A stretch of DNA of 64,000 bases from Dulcicalothrix desertica PCC 7102. Its GTDB lineage: Bacteria; Cyanobacteriota; Cyanobacteriia; Cyanobacteriales; Nostocaceae. The stretch's first letter is position 1; each line of letters opens with the position of its first letter. This document shows, piece by piece, positions 1-9,435 of this stretch. The stretch covers positions 62,001 through 126,000 of the forward strand of contig NZ_RSCL01000004.1 in assembly GCF_003991905.1 (NCBI RefSeq), in the 5' to 3' direction. Both the position numbers and the translations under genes were made by a program. The notes below the pieces were generated by a model. It searched no databases. It was not told the DNA's origin and was given only the letters and a program-made list of their open reading frames with translations.

Positions 1-612
1 AAGTAGTATTTGCTTTTTAGTTGGCATTTTACTTTTTAAAATAAATTTATTACCTAAAGAAGCAGCTAGTCCAATACTATCAATATATCTTAATTTAATG
101 CACTTTAAGTTATTAGGAATGATTGAACTTAATGTTTGATTATCATAGCGGCGATAATGACCAATAGCTTTATCAAAATTAGTAAACAGCCACTGATGGG
201 CTGGGGATAAAATTACTAAAAATCCATTAACTTTCAAATGATTAACTGCGAATGTAGCTTCTAACTTGTCATCTTCAATATGTTCAATTACGTCGATATA
301 GATAATTGAATCGAATTGCTCTTCAAAGTTTAAATCCGATAAATCACCTATCTTGACATCACAACATTGAGGTATTAAATTATTATGGATAGATAATTTA
401 AGATTACTTGCTAATACTGAATCAGGTTCTAGACATAGCCAGCGCTTATAACTTCCCTGGCAAAGTATTTCGGTGTTTGAACCAGTACCTGCACCTACCT
501 CTAGCACCTCATTGCCTAAGAAAGGTTTTATTAAATCGCTCCAGTAGGCTTTCCAATTACGAGCATGACGGAATAACTCTAGTTCAGAACCGATGTAAGT
601 ATAGTTAGTCAT
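1..612 (-). CDS. Class I SAM-dependent methyltransferase, 3' end beyond the window
   Basis: The reading frame starts with ATG at 612 and runs off the left edge after about 204 codons with no stop. It shows a class I methyltransferase motif I (EVLEVGAGTG) near residue 35 and an acidic motif followed by DVIEHIEDD near residue 110, as in Methyltransf_11/23 proteins. It is the last visible gene of the polysaccharide cluster, 20 bp after the GT2 gene, so it probably modifies a sugar or lipid-linked glycan; the substrate cannot be read from the sequence. Typical relatives have 220-250 residues, so only a short C-terminal part is missing. Confidence 0.8.
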   Translation of the reverse strand, partial: MTNYTYIGSELELFRHARNWKAYWSDLIKPFLGNEVLEVGAGTGSNTEILCQGSYKRWLCLEPDSVLASNLKLSIHNNLIPQCCDVKIGDLSDLNFEEQFDSIIYIDVIEHIEDDKLEATFAVNHLKVNGFLVILSPAHQWLFTNFDKAIGHYRRYDNQTLSSIIPNNLKCIKLRYIDSIGLAASLGNKFILKSKMPTKKQILL

Positions 613-632
613 ATTGGTAACAAGCTTAAATA

Positions 633-1634
633 CTAAGTTAAATGTTGATTTTTTATGTAGTCTATAGAATTAAGTTTTTTAACACCTAAAACGAAATAAT
701 GAAAGTCACGTGTTGGCAAAAATACAAAGTTGTTTTTCCCATTTAAAATCAAAAATATAAAAGAAAAAGATATAGTCGCAAGCTGTAAAAAAATAATAAA
801 AGAAATACCTGCAATGTACGGTGCCCAATCTGGAACGGCGATTCTAACTATGTAAACTATAGCAATGATTAAAATACTCAACAACATCAACATTACGGCT
901 GCAATTAATGCTTTAGTTCCGATAATGTCGCCGTATATAGAAATTGCACTAAGACCATGCATTACTAGAGATACAAAATTCATCTTAGATTTTCCTGCAA
1001 TACGACAACTACGTTTACATGGAATACTTGTAAACGGAATACGCGCTTTTAAAATGCCAGCAGCATAATGATTCCATATCTCTGATACTATCACAATTCT
1101 TTGTAAACTTATAAAAGGAACAATGCTAAAATTACCCATATCGATGTACTGACCTGTAAGTAATTTGAATGCATATTTATACATTTGATAAAATAATCTG
1201 AATAATACAGATTCTGATCGCTGAGTACGTCTAGCAAATACTATTTTTTCATATTTTTCTTCCATACATTTATAAATAAGTTTGGGAATATCTCTTGGGT
1301 CATCTTCTCCATCACTATCCATGACAACAATTGCTTTGCACTTTACGTTTGCTTCAAGAAATGCTAATCCTATAGAAATTGCTCTTTGATGACCAAGATT
1401 TCTTTTTAAATCTAACATGTAAATTTGATTAATAGCTTTGGTTTCACATAAGTCGAAAATTTCATGATAAGCAATTGTGGAACAATCGTTTAATATATAA
1501 ATATCAACGTCAATATTTTCCTCATGCAATACTTGGTCTATTTTTGCAATTAGAATATTCAAACATTCCCAGTCGTTAAATACAGGAATTATGATGATGA
1601 TAGGAGAAGCTCTATGCATATTCAAATTTATCAT
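633..1634 (-). CDS. Membrane-anchored GT2 glycosyltransferase (DPM1/GtrB-like)
   Basis: A 333-residue protein with an N-terminal GT-A fold: IIIIPVFNDW near residue 13 and the nucleotide/metal-binding VVMDSDGEDDP near residue 105. The C-terminal third has two long hydrophobic segments (about residues 235-265 and 275-300). This layout is that of polyprenyl-phosphate sugar transferases such as GtrB and dolichol-phosphate mannose synthase, which move a sugar from a nucleotide donor to a lipid carrier at the membrane. The donor sugar is not evident. Its place at the end of the glycan cluster fits a role in side-group decoration of the exported polysaccharide. An alternative start is Met6. Confidence 0.82.
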   Translation of the reverse strand: MINLNMHRASPIIIIIPVFNDWECLNILIAKIDQVLHEENIDVDIYILNDCSTIAYHEIFDLCETKAINQIYMLDLKRNLGHQRAISIGLAFLEANVKCKAIVVMDSDGEDDPRDIPKLIYKCMEEKYEKIVFARRTQRSESVLFRLFYQMYKYAFKLLTGQYIDMGNFSIVPFISLQRIVIVSEIWNHYAAGILKARIPFTSIPCKRSCRIAGKSKMNFVSLVMHGLSAISIYGDIIGTKALIAAVMLMLLSILIIAIVYIVRIAVPDWAPYIAGISFIIFLQLATISFSFIFLILNGKNNFVFLPTRDFHYFVLGVKKLNSIDYIKNQHLT

Positions 1635-1732
1635 GAGTAATTAATTCATTTAAAATTAAAATGAAACTAAAAATGTTGGCATTGTATCAAATTTCTTTAG
1701 CATACCACATACCGCAAAGTCAAATAAACTAG

Positions 1733-1746
1733 AAACCGGGTTTCTT
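1733..1746. repeat. Short palindrome AGAAACCGGGTTTCT
   Basis: A short inverted repeat around AAACCCGGTTT lies just downstream of the GT4 gene. The same core recurs at about 24860, 28361, 28432 and 57220, always outside genes, so it belongs to a dispersed repeat family. Confidence 0.6.
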
Positions 1747-2911
1747 AAGAATATTTGACGCAATTTAAATACATTTGTTCTATATTGTCCCATCTATAAT
1801 TATTTTCAACGAATTTCTTCCCCTGTCTTCCTAATTGCAATCTTACTTCTTGACTGATTATTTCTATAGCTACTTGAAACTCATCTTCGCTTGTGTACCA
1901 AACTCCACCCTGCGCTCTACGACATTGACCGACTAAAACATCGCATTTTCCGTTGACTAAAACTGCTTTACCTATTGACCATGCTTCTAAGAGTACAATA
2001 GAAAGGCTCTCATAAGGTGATGGCATTATTAGCAAATCACAGGCAGCTAAAGCATCCCATTTAGTTTGTTCATCAACAAACCCTAGAGTAATAATATCTG
2101 GATGTTTAGGTATTGGCATTGCTGGTTTACCAAGTAAAACCAATTTTGTAGAAGCACTTTCTTTTTTAGGTAACTTTAGAAAGTAAGTAAAAAGCTCTTG
2201 ACATCCTTTAGAAGGGTCAATTCTGCCGACGTAGAGAAAAAATGGTTGATTTATATTGTATTTTTGCCGAAATTCATCTGGATTACAAGTTGATGGTACA
2301 TCTATTCCTACCCCAGCAATTGGTCCTTCTAATTTAGCTTTAGGAAAACGCGCTTTAAGAAAATTGAGTTCTTCTAGTGTATTGAAGATGAATCCGCGAG
2401 GTTTTTCAAAGAACTTATCCCACATATTCATATAAATAGTCCATTCATTATGAGCCAAAGGAGCAAGATAAGCTTTTTTTGCTACTAATGGAAGGATGAA
2501 GTAAGTCGTGGCATATAAATATGTGAAAAAAATAAATGCATCGTACTCATGCTGATGATTTTTCACATAAGTAATCATTTCCAAAGAAAATGGTCCTTGT
2601 GCTTGCATCCATGCTTCTTGTTCTTCTATAGACGCTTGCTGCAAACGAGGAGATATATTGTCAGATAAACGATTGAATGATTTAATATCGCGCTGTTGCG
2701 TAACTGGAAAACGCCTGACTGTAACTCCTTGAATATTTTCAACTCCAGCAGTATAATGATTTTTCCAAGTTATATAGTCTAAAGCACAAGTTGTTAATAT
2801 TTCAGTGTCCCAATACTTAGACATTTTTTGGGCAATCATTAAACAGAGGCTTTCAGCACCTCCATTAACTTCTAATCCACATCTTTGAACTACAAATGCA
2901 ACTTTAGTCAT
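1745..2911 (-). CDS. GT4-family glycosyltransferase
   Basis: A 388-residue GT-B fold protein. The C-terminal Rossmann domain begins at FFLYVGRIDPSKG (near residue 226) and holds the donor-binding ESLSIVLLEAWSIGKAVL segment (near residue 303), a form of the EX7E motif of GT4 enzymes that transfer sugars from nucleotide donors with retention. The N-terminal half is similar to the first half of the 774-residue enzyme at 3854-6178 (shared pattern LTTC, then GVTVRRF, then a FIF.YLY segment), so the two are paralogues. Its ATG overlaps the TAA stop of the upstream methyltransferase gene by one base, which indicates translational coupling. Confidence 0.87.
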   Translation of the reverse strand: MTKVAFVVQRCGLEVNGGAESLCLMIAQKMSKYWDTEILTTCALDYITWKNHYTAGVENIQGVTVRRFPVTQQRDIKSFNRLSDNISPRLQQASIEEQEAWMQAQGPFSLEMITYVKNHQHEYDAFIFFTYLYATTYFILPLVAKKAYLAPLAHNEWTIYMNMWDKFFEKPRGFIFNTLEELNFLKARFPKAKLEGPIAGVGIDVPSTCNPDEFRQKYNINQPFFLYVGRIDPSKGCQELFTYFLKLPKKESASTKLVLLGKPAMPIPKHPDIITLGFVDEQTKWDALAACDLLIMPSPYESLSIVLLEAWSIGKAVLVNGKCDVLVGQCRRAQGGVWYTSEDEFQVAIEIISQEVRLQLGRQGKKFVENNYRWDNIEQMYLNCVKYS

Positions 2912-3861
2912 TATTCTATTTCATCCGCAGGATAACTTCTATACAAAAAGGAAGGTTTTTTATTACCTCCTATATCCGTGTTAATTGCTTTCACAAAAAT
3001 ATATTGCCCTAAATCAAATTCTCTCTTTTTTAAAAGAGATGCTAATACATCAACTGAGCAATAATCACTAGTAGAATTTGCATGGACATCTGCAGAGAAC
3101 ATTTTTTCAATGTTAAATCCCAAATAGTTTAGCAATAGATGTAACTCATGCTTATTATATTCTCGATTGTGTCTCCCATAAGGGCCGTATGAAGAGTATG
3201 GGTCATATATATTGGCGCCACTAATCATACGAGCGACATTTTCTAATCGACTTACATTCGGGGTAGTCAGAATTAATACTCCATTTGGTTTTAATATCCT
3301 TTTAATTTCTTTGATAACGGCAACTGGGTCTACAAGCAGATGTTCGATAATTTCGCAAAATAAAACAACATCAAATTCATCATCCTCAAAAGGAAATTTA
3401 TTAGATTCTATATTGAAATGACTTGAGTTTAATTGGGTTGACACGATTTCGCCAGAACTAACGTCTTTGTAAGTTACTTTCTGAGTAATTGAATTACCTA
3501 TATCTGAACCAAAATAATTGGCTAGAACAAGTTTCAAATTAGTAAATTCTTGCAGTAATATAGTAGTAAAATAAGGATTGGCGCCTAATTCAAGACATTT
3601 ACCAGATAAACCTTGTACTAATCCATAAGTATAAACAAATCGACGAAAATCTCCTCTACAATAGTTTTCCATTTCTTGAGGAGGTGCATCCTCGACTCGT
3701 ACACAATTGAGAATATCAAACAAACTTTTCTCAGATACTCCTGGTGGTAAGGGCAACTCTGGACGTAAGGGAAATAAATTTTCCACTGGTTTTGACATTA
3801 AATTGCTGACTCGACCAATTTTTTTGAACAATTTACGCAATTTTATCATGTAATTATTCAT
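2911..3861 (-). CDS. Class I SAM-dependent methyltransferase
   Basis: A 316-residue protein with motif I CLELGANPYFTT near residue 88, an acidic post-motif region, and VVLFCEIIEHLLVDP near residue 165 followed by LKPNGVLILTTPNVSR, the normal order of motifs II-III in Methyltransf_11 proteins. The first glycine-rich loop is degenerate (LGANPY rather than GxGxG). It overlaps the tandem glycosyltransferase gene by 8 bp upstream and the GT4 gene by 1 bp downstream, so it belongs to the same operon and probably methylates the glycan or its carrier. The target is unknown. Confidence 0.8.
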   Translation of the reverse strand: MNNYMIKLRKLFKKIGRVSNLMSKPVENLFPLRPELPLPPGVSEKSLFDILNCVRVEDAPPQEMENYCRGDFRRFVYTYGLVQGLSGKCLELGANPYFTTILLQEFTNLKLVLANYFGSDIGNSITQKVTYKDVSSGEIVSTQLNSSHFNIESNKFPFEDDEFDVVLFCEIIEHLLVDPVAVIKEIKRILKPNGVLILTTPNVSRLENVARMISGANIYDPYSSYGPYGRHNREYNKHELHLLLNYLGFNIEKMFSADVHANSTSDYCSVDVLASLLKKREFDLGQYIFVKAINTDIGGNKKPSFLYRSYPADEIE

Positions 3862-6178
3862 GGTAATCTAGTTCTATTTGTGAAATCAAATTATCTAAAA
3901 TGTTGTATATGTTTTGCGGTAAAAATCTATTTCTTATACGACACTGTGCTTTGATAATTTTTGCACGTAGCTTTTGATCTCGAACGGTTAGCTTCGCTAA
4001 TGCTGCTATTTGAGGCAAATCATCTTTACTAGTAAACATGAACGCAGCTTCTCCTAATGTTTCAGGTACGGCAGTGCTTTTATAAGCTAAAATTGGAATA
4101 TCAAACCACATCGCCTCTACTATTGGTACACAAAAACCTTCATGCTCGCTCATCGACCAGAACAAATGCGCTGTTCGATAATAAGCTAATAACTCAGCAT
4201 CGTTTGCTTGTCCTGGTAAGAGTACAAAATCTCCTAGGTTCAATCGATTAATTGTATTAATTAAATGTTGGTAGTAAGGGTCACTGACATCACCATATCC
4301 TACAAGAATAATGCGTGCATCACAATCCATTGTTAAATAATGTGCGAATGCTTCCAGCAAATCATCTTGTCGCTTATTGGGAGCTAAACGACCCACAAAC
4401 AGCAAATTAGCTTTACCGTCTTGTAACTTTTGCATTAGTTCAGCGTCTGCTAATATATCCCACTTACTTGGATTTACCATAATTGGCAAAACCCCTGGTT
4501 GAGAAAAACCACTCGCAGCAAGTTCAGCAGCATTATATTCTGAATCTCCAACTGATACCGGGAAGTACTGAGCTAGTTGCTTGAGGTCTGTCCGACCTTT
4601 CTCTAAAATATTTGCAAACTCTGGCCGATAAGGTACAAAAAATTTTGCGGGTGTAATATTATGGTAAATTAAGCACTTATGACTTGGATGAGCAATCGCA
4701 AAATCTGTTAACTCTGAGCCAATGGAATGATGGTAAATTAAGCCCGCTTTACGGTTTATACTCTTTGGATTAAATACTATTGCTTCGTCTTTGACTCGCT
4801 CATCTAGGTAACGAACAAAAATATCCGACTTATAACCGCAATTGCGTAAATAATCTCTAATTGCTATAGCTTGATTTGAGATTGCATCACCATAGGCAAG
4901 ATTTGGCAAAAGTTGATGAATTTCTTGAAGTTTTCTAGCTTTTGGCTTTGTTGTAGCAACTGCTGGTTGTAAGGAAACTCCTAATTTATGTTCATAACGT
5001 TGAATAATTTTATCCCACACTGCATTTTCTTGAGCATAGATATAACCTTTAGTTCCTAAGTCAATCATCTCTTGTTCGCTGTTAGTATCTATGTGACTAA
5101 ATAGTTCTGTCCATTCGCTTTCTGCTCTTGCTATCCAACCTCCACAAGCAGATGTTACAGCCATTGAAGTTGCTAAACAATCTCCGTGAACTGCAACAGG
5201 TCGTTTGTAAAACCAAGCTTCCATCATTACGCGCGAGTAGCTTTCGTTTTGGCTTGGTTGAAACAACGCAAAGCAGTTTGCTAACAATGCTTCTTTTTCA
5301 TGTTCTTCAACCAAACCCAAATCGATTAAGTCTGGAGCAAAACCATTAAAAGATGTACTCCCAGGTCCTGCCAGAACTAATTTGAGATTCGATTGGTACT
5401 GCTGTTTAAAACTTGCAAAAGCTCTAATTAATAAATCTGTATTTTTCGTCGGGTCGCGACGACCTAAACAAAGTATAAACCGTTCTTGTTTTGGTTGAAA
5501 ATTTTTTATTGTTATTTCTTGATTATTATACTCGCCTGGTTCTATTCCGGCGCCTACCACAGTACTTTTATTAATAATACCTGGGCCATATAACTTGGTT
5601 GCTAGCCTAGCTTCTCCCTCGCTAATAAATAGTAATGCTTTTGCTATATGGAAAATATTGGCAACTTGGGGTAAATAAGCATAAACCTCATCGTGCAAAC
5701 AAGGTTGTAGAAAAGCCTTATTTGCAACAATTGGTAAGCCATTTAATATCACCCCATAAAGATAGGGTAAAAAAATAAAAGCGTGATAATTTTTATGTTG
5801 ATCTTTTAAAAAATTTAGTAGCTCGGTGGAGTTAATATTTTCAGTAACAAATATGGATGATTCCTCTAAACTAACTGGATTAACTCCTGGTTGTAGTGGA
5901 GATGCCAAATTTAACATTAAACCATTAACTTGGTCAAAAGTGTTTTTATCACGAGAGTCAACTCGAAATCTACGAATTGTAACACCTTGTTCCTTTGTAA
6001 CCGCTGCTTTTAGACTGTTAACGCTCCAATCTTGACTAAAGGCGCCGGAGCAAGTTGTTAATACTTCAACTTGATGACCTCGACTTGCCAGACGTGTTGC
6101 CACTTGCCAACCATGTTGCTCTGCTCCTCCTTTTAAATCCTTGCCAAACCAAGGAGTAACAATTGCGATTATAGTCAT
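3854..6178 (-). CDS. Two-domain GT4-GT4 glycosyltransferase
   Basis: A 774-residue fusion of two complete GT-B enzymes. Domain 1 (residues about 1-400) has FILCLGRRDPTKNTDLLI near 233 and NESYSRVMMEAWFY near 317. Domain 2 (about 425-774) has LLFVGRLAPNKRQDDLL near 595 and EHEGFCVPIVEAMWFDIP near 678, the GT4 EX7E region, followed by an SxAVPE sequence. Two active sites in one chain suggest addition of two successive sugars to the same chain. It overlaps the next upstream gene by 4 bp (ATGA) and the downstream methyltransferase by 8 bp. Domain 1 is a paralogue of the GT4 at 1745-2911. Donor and linkage are not predictable. Confidence 0.86.
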   Translation of the reverse strand: MTIIAIVTPWFGKDLKGGAEQHGWQVATRLASRGHQVEVLTTCSGAFSQDWSVNSLKAAVTKEQGVTIRRFRVDSRDKNTFDQVNGLMLNLASPLQPGVNPVSLEESSIFVTENINSTELLNFLKDQHKNYHAFIFLPYLYGVILNGLPIVANKAFLQPCLHDEVYAYLPQVANIFHIAKALLFISEGEARLATKLYGPGIINKSTVVGAGIEPGEYNNQEITIKNFQPKQERFILCLGRRDPTKNTDLLIRAFASFKQQYQSNLKLVLAGPGSTSFNGFAPDLIDLGLVEEHEKEALLANCFALFQPSQNESYSRVMMEAWFYKRPVAVHGDCLATSMAVTSACGGWIARAESEWTELFSHIDTNSEQEMIDLGTKGYIYAQENAVWDKIIQRYEHKLGVSLQPAVATTKPKARKLQEIHQLLPNLAYGDAISNQAIAIRDYLRNCGYKSDIFVRYLDERVKDEAIVFNPKSINRKAGLIYHHSIGSELTDFAIAHPSHKCLIYHNITPAKFFVPYRPEFANILEKGRTDLKQLAQYFPVSVGDSEYNAAELAASGFSQPGVLPIMVNPSKWDILADAELMQKLQDGKANLLFVGRLAPNKRQDDLLEAFAHYLTMDCDARIILVGYGDVSDPYYQHLINTINRLNLGDFVLLPGQANDAELLAYYRTAHLFWSMSEHEGFCVPIVEAMWFDIPILAYKSTAVPETLGEAAFMFTSKDDLPQIAALAKLTVRDQKLRAKIIKAQCRIRNRFLPQNIYNILDNLISQIELDYHE

Positions 6179-7485
6179 AACTTATACCCTACAACAGCGT
6201 AATCTTGTGCCCCGTAAAAATAATCATTAAAACGTTCAGCTTCCGCAGAACCACTCAGTTTTAGCGTTTCTGGATAAGGATGAAGTTTTAAAATATCCAC
6301 TTTACAGAAACCAATAAATTCAGCAATAAATTTTATTGTAATACTGGGTAAAGGATTGCGATGAGTGGGGTCAATATAAAAATTATGGGTACCTACTAAT
6401 ACATTTTCTGGATTAGGAGTTTCAAAAATAACTAACCCTTCTGGTTTTAACACCCTTAATGTCTCAGTACATAACTTCAAAATATCCTCAAATGCTAAGT
6501 GTTCAATAATATGAAAACCTGTGACGGCGCCTAAACTTTCATCTGGTAATGACTGCATATACTTAATTACATCTTCTTCTATAACCTCTAATCCTCTATT
6601 TATACATTGCTCTAGCATTACACTATTAGTATCTATACCTGTTGCCGAGTATCCAGACTCGCGTAATAATTCCAACCATTCACCACGACCACATCCAATA
6701 TCTAAAATAGGTGCATCAAATTGACCAATTTTTGCTTGTTCAATTAAAGGTAAATAAATATTAAATCTATTATAAATTTCTTCACGGCTGCCTCTAAATT
6801 TATCTTCAAATGCAACATATAAAGCATCAAGTGAATATTTATTGTCAGTCAAAATTTGCAGTTGAGCTTGGTTAAACTGGTTAGGTAAAAACTTTTGTGC
6901 TTCTTCTAAAAATCTTGTCATTAAATGCTTTTGTTGAGCTAGTTCTCTTTTTAGATAACTATCATTTCTGATATAACGTTCATCCATATACTGAGAACGC
7001 TTGTCCAAACTCTGAGAAAAGTTATCTAGAGTTTGAATTTGATTATCTAATGTTTTAACACTTGTTTCTATACTAACTAAACGAGTTGTTATTTCTGTTT
7101 TAAGCGTATTAACTTCTTCAGTCAACTGCTGATTTAATGCTACTGATTCTCGCAATGATTGAATTAAATTAAGATTTACTTCCCTTTGATCTTTAAAAAG
7201 GGTATTAAATGCTTTTAAAAGAAATTTTTCAATTATTTTACCTATATTGAAAGGGATACGACTAAATGTATCGGGTAATTTTGTACGTACAGATGCTCTA
7301 TTACTTGCATTGTTTAGCAAAGCTTCTATATACTTATGCTTGATTAAGTTTACTCTTGGTTGAATATTTGCAATAAAAGGCTTAGATAAATTTTGCTCAA
7401 TCCTTGATTTACGTTGAGCCACCTCATTTTCAATTCTTTGCCTTAATTCATCAACATCAATTTCTTTAATATTGGATTCTATCAT
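6175..7485 (-). CDS. Methyltransferase with N-terminal coiled coil (O-antigen type)
   Basis: A 436-residue protein. Residues about 95-200 are predicted coiled coil (repeated leucine/glutamine heptads around LDNQIQTLDNFSQSLDKRSQ). The C-terminal methyltransferase has ILDIGCGRGEWLELL near residue 265, GFHIIEHLAFEDILKL near 315 and FETPNPENVLVGTHNFYIDP near 355. That last sequence is typical of cyanobacterial and proteobacterial methyltransferases that cap or decorate O-antigen-like chains, as in WbdD, where a coiled coil acts as a length ruler; the comparison is structural, not proof. It sits in the polysaccharide operon with a 4-bp overlap to the tandem GT4 gene. Confidence 0.82.
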   Translation of the reverse strand: MIESNIKEIDVDELRQRIENEVAQRKSRIEQNLSKPFIANIQPRVNLIKHKYIEALLNNASNRASVRTKLPDTFSRIPFNIGKIIEKFLLKAFNTLFKDQREVNLNLIQSLRESVALNQQLTEEVNTLKTEITTRLVSIETSVKTLDNQIQTLDNFSQSLDKRSQYMDERYIRNDSYLKRELAQQKHLMTRFLEEAQKFLPNQFNQAQLQILTDNKYSLDALYVAFEDKFRGSREEIYNRFNIYLPLIEQAKIGQFDAPILDIGCGRGEWLELLRESGYSATGIDTNSVMLEQCINRGLEVIEEDVIKYMQSLPDESLGAVTGFHIIEHLAFEDILKLCTETLRVLKPEGLVIFETPNPENVLVGTHNFYIDPTHRNPLPSITIKFIAEFIGFCKVDILKLHPYPETLKLSGSAEAERFNDYFYGAQDYAVVGYKL

Positions 7486-7596
7486 TATTTACTCCTTATA
7501 AACAAAATAATGCTTTACATATATAAAACTTATTTTATACCAAAATAATATATTTAATAAATTATATATAAAATTTGGCGCCAACGAAATCTCAAA
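7486..7596. other. AT-rich gap between two methyltransferase genes
   Basis: A very AT-rich 111-bp spacer carrying one GGCGCC site at 7577. It is one of the wider gaps within the cluster and could hold an internal promoter, but no clear boxes are visible. Confidence 0.35.
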
Positions 7597-9435
7597 CTAA
7601 TTACTTATTATATCAATGTAAAGGTCTTGATATAATTCAGTCGGTTTAACATCAAACCAGCGCACGCCTTCCTGTACTAGTGTAATTCGTAACACATAAC
7701 TTCCAGTATTAGACAGCGATTGTACCGTTGCCGAATATGTTCCTTTATTAACTTGATGTCCAAAAAGCTTTATACTCAAACCTTTATTTGTATACAAAAC
7801 AGGAATTATTTTAGTTCTTTTGCCATCAAAAACAAGATACTCGTGATCTTTACTCATCCAATGGTATGAAATATGAACTGGATTTTGCCCACAGCTATTT
7901 AAAATAAATTCGCTGGTATTTTGAATCTCTAACTCAATTTCAAACTCGCTATCAACACTAACCATCATGGGATAAGATTTCACAAGCAAATTAATTTTAC
8001 CTGGCAAGATATCAGGTAAGGGTGACATTTGTAATGTATTCTTTAACTGCTCGTAATTTAACTGTTGTTGGGAAGCAACTGCAAATAAGCTAGGAGCTTG
8101 ACGCATTTCTTTAATAGAAAATTTATTGATTAAACTGCCACCAGGATTTTCTGGACATCCGAACCATAAATATACATACTTAAAGTATTTACTTAACTGC
8201 TTTTTCAAAACAACTGGTGATTGCTCATTAATATGCATGAGTTGCTCGTATCTTGAACGCGGTTCTTTAGGTAAATAAGCTCCTATAGAAGCTGCAATCT
8301 TTCTTCGACGTGAATACTCATATTTGTAATACCAAAGATTTGGAAAAGTATGTACAACAAATAATCCATCAGACTTAAGATGTGTCGCGACTTTTTGATA
8401 CAGCTTATCTACTTCTTCAAAGGCTAAATGTTCTATCAAATCGGATGCAACTGCTAAGTCATATTTATGTTGTAATATAATATTGCATACATCATCACAT
8501 ATAAATTCCACGTTTTTTTGTAACTTATCTTCTTTTTCAAAACATTGTTTTGCCAATTTCATCGCACTTGGTGAGTAGTCAACAGATGTGACGGCAAAAC
8601 CTTGACGAGCAAAATAGTAGCTTAGTTCTCCTCTTCCACAACCTAAGTCAAGTACACGACCAGATTTTTTAAAACTGGAAATATTCGCTACGGCAATCAA
8701 TCTTGCATCTTCTAGTCGTTTTCCTTGATTTTTACTATAAGCATCAAAACCTCCACAATCCTGAGTAAAGTATTCATCAGTATAAGTTTGACGAATCATT
8801 AAGCTTGAAGAAGCTTTGCTTGTAAATTTATTAGCTTGGCTTAAATAATTTTCTGATACTTTTATAAGTAACTCTCCAGCATAACCTGGTATGACACCAT
8901 ACCAATCTAGTAAATCAACATTGTGAAATAAAAAATCGCTAACTGCCAGAAAATTTGGACGTGTCCAAAAATAGCCATCTACAAGTACATACCGTGCTTG
9001 CTTAATAGCTAATTTTAAATCATGAAAAGAACTATCACCATCTTGTTGTCCGTCAACATGAATTAAATCATACACATCACCGGGAAAAAATTCCATGCTT
9101 TGTGTATCGGCAACTATAAACTCGGTATTATATTGTTGGGTAATTTGTCTTGCCCAATCAATAGCTCCTTTAACTCCACCGTAAGAATCTGTATCTAAAT
9201 CGATACCAACATACTTAGCTGATGGAGATGCTTCAAGAAAAGCTACTGCGGAATAACCAAAACGTACTCCTATTTCTAAAATGCTAGAAGGATTTAAGAC
9301 TTTAGCTATTGCCCACTTTAATTTGTAATAATCAATCCAATCTTCAAAAAGATGGCTAAGTGGGTCGTTTTTGTTAGCTGTTTTTTGAAAATTGTATTCT
9401 GTAAAGTTTGCTTTTTGTATAATTAAATCAAACAT
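7597..9435 (-). CDS. Double methyltransferase fused to a beta-sandwich domain
   Basis: A 612-residue three-part protein. Residues about 20-210 form a CmcI/Methyltransf_24-like domain (SILEIGVRFGYSAVAFLEA near 52, DLIHVDGQQDGDSSFHDL near 145). Residues about 230-420 form a second class I methyltransferase (RVLDLGCGRGELSYYFARQG near 260, SDLIEHLAFEEVDKLYQ near 330). Residues about 490-612 are rich in beta strands and end in DVKPTELYQDLYIDI; they resemble the C-terminal sugar-recognition sandwich of Wzt-type ATPases, an inference from pattern only. The gene overlaps the wzt gene upstream by 8 bp, which fits a protein working with the exporter or its glycan. Confidence 0.78.
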   Translation of the reverse strand: MFDLIIQKANFTEYNFQKTANKNDPLSHLFEDWIDYYKLKWAIAKVLNPSSILEIGVRFGYSAVAFLEASPSAKYVGIDLDTDSYGGVKGAIDWARQITQQYNTEFIVADTQSMEFFPGDVYDLIHVDGQQDGDSSFHDLKLAIKQARYVLVDGYFWTRPNFLAVSDFLFHNVDLLDWYGVIPGYAGELLIKVSENYLSQANKFTSKASSSLMIRQTYTDEYFTQDCGGFDAYSKNQGKRLEDARLIAVANISSFKKSGRVLDLGCGRGELSYYFARQGFAVTSVDYSPSAMKLAKQCFEKEDKLQKNVEFICDDVCNIILQHKYDLAVASDLIEHLAFEEVDKLYQKVATHLKSDGLFVVHTFPNLWYYKYEYSRRRKIAASIGAYLPKEPRSRYEQLMHINEQSPVVLKKQLSKYFKYVYLWFGCPENPGGSLINKFSIKEMRQAPSLFAVASQQQLNYEQLKNTLQMSPLPDILPGKINLLVKSYPMMVSVDSEFEIELEIQNTSEFILNSCGQNPVHISYHWMSKDHEYLVFDGKRTKIIPVLYTNKGLSIKLFGHQVNKGTYSATVQSLSNTGSYVLRITLVQEGVRWFDVKPTELYQDLYIDIISN

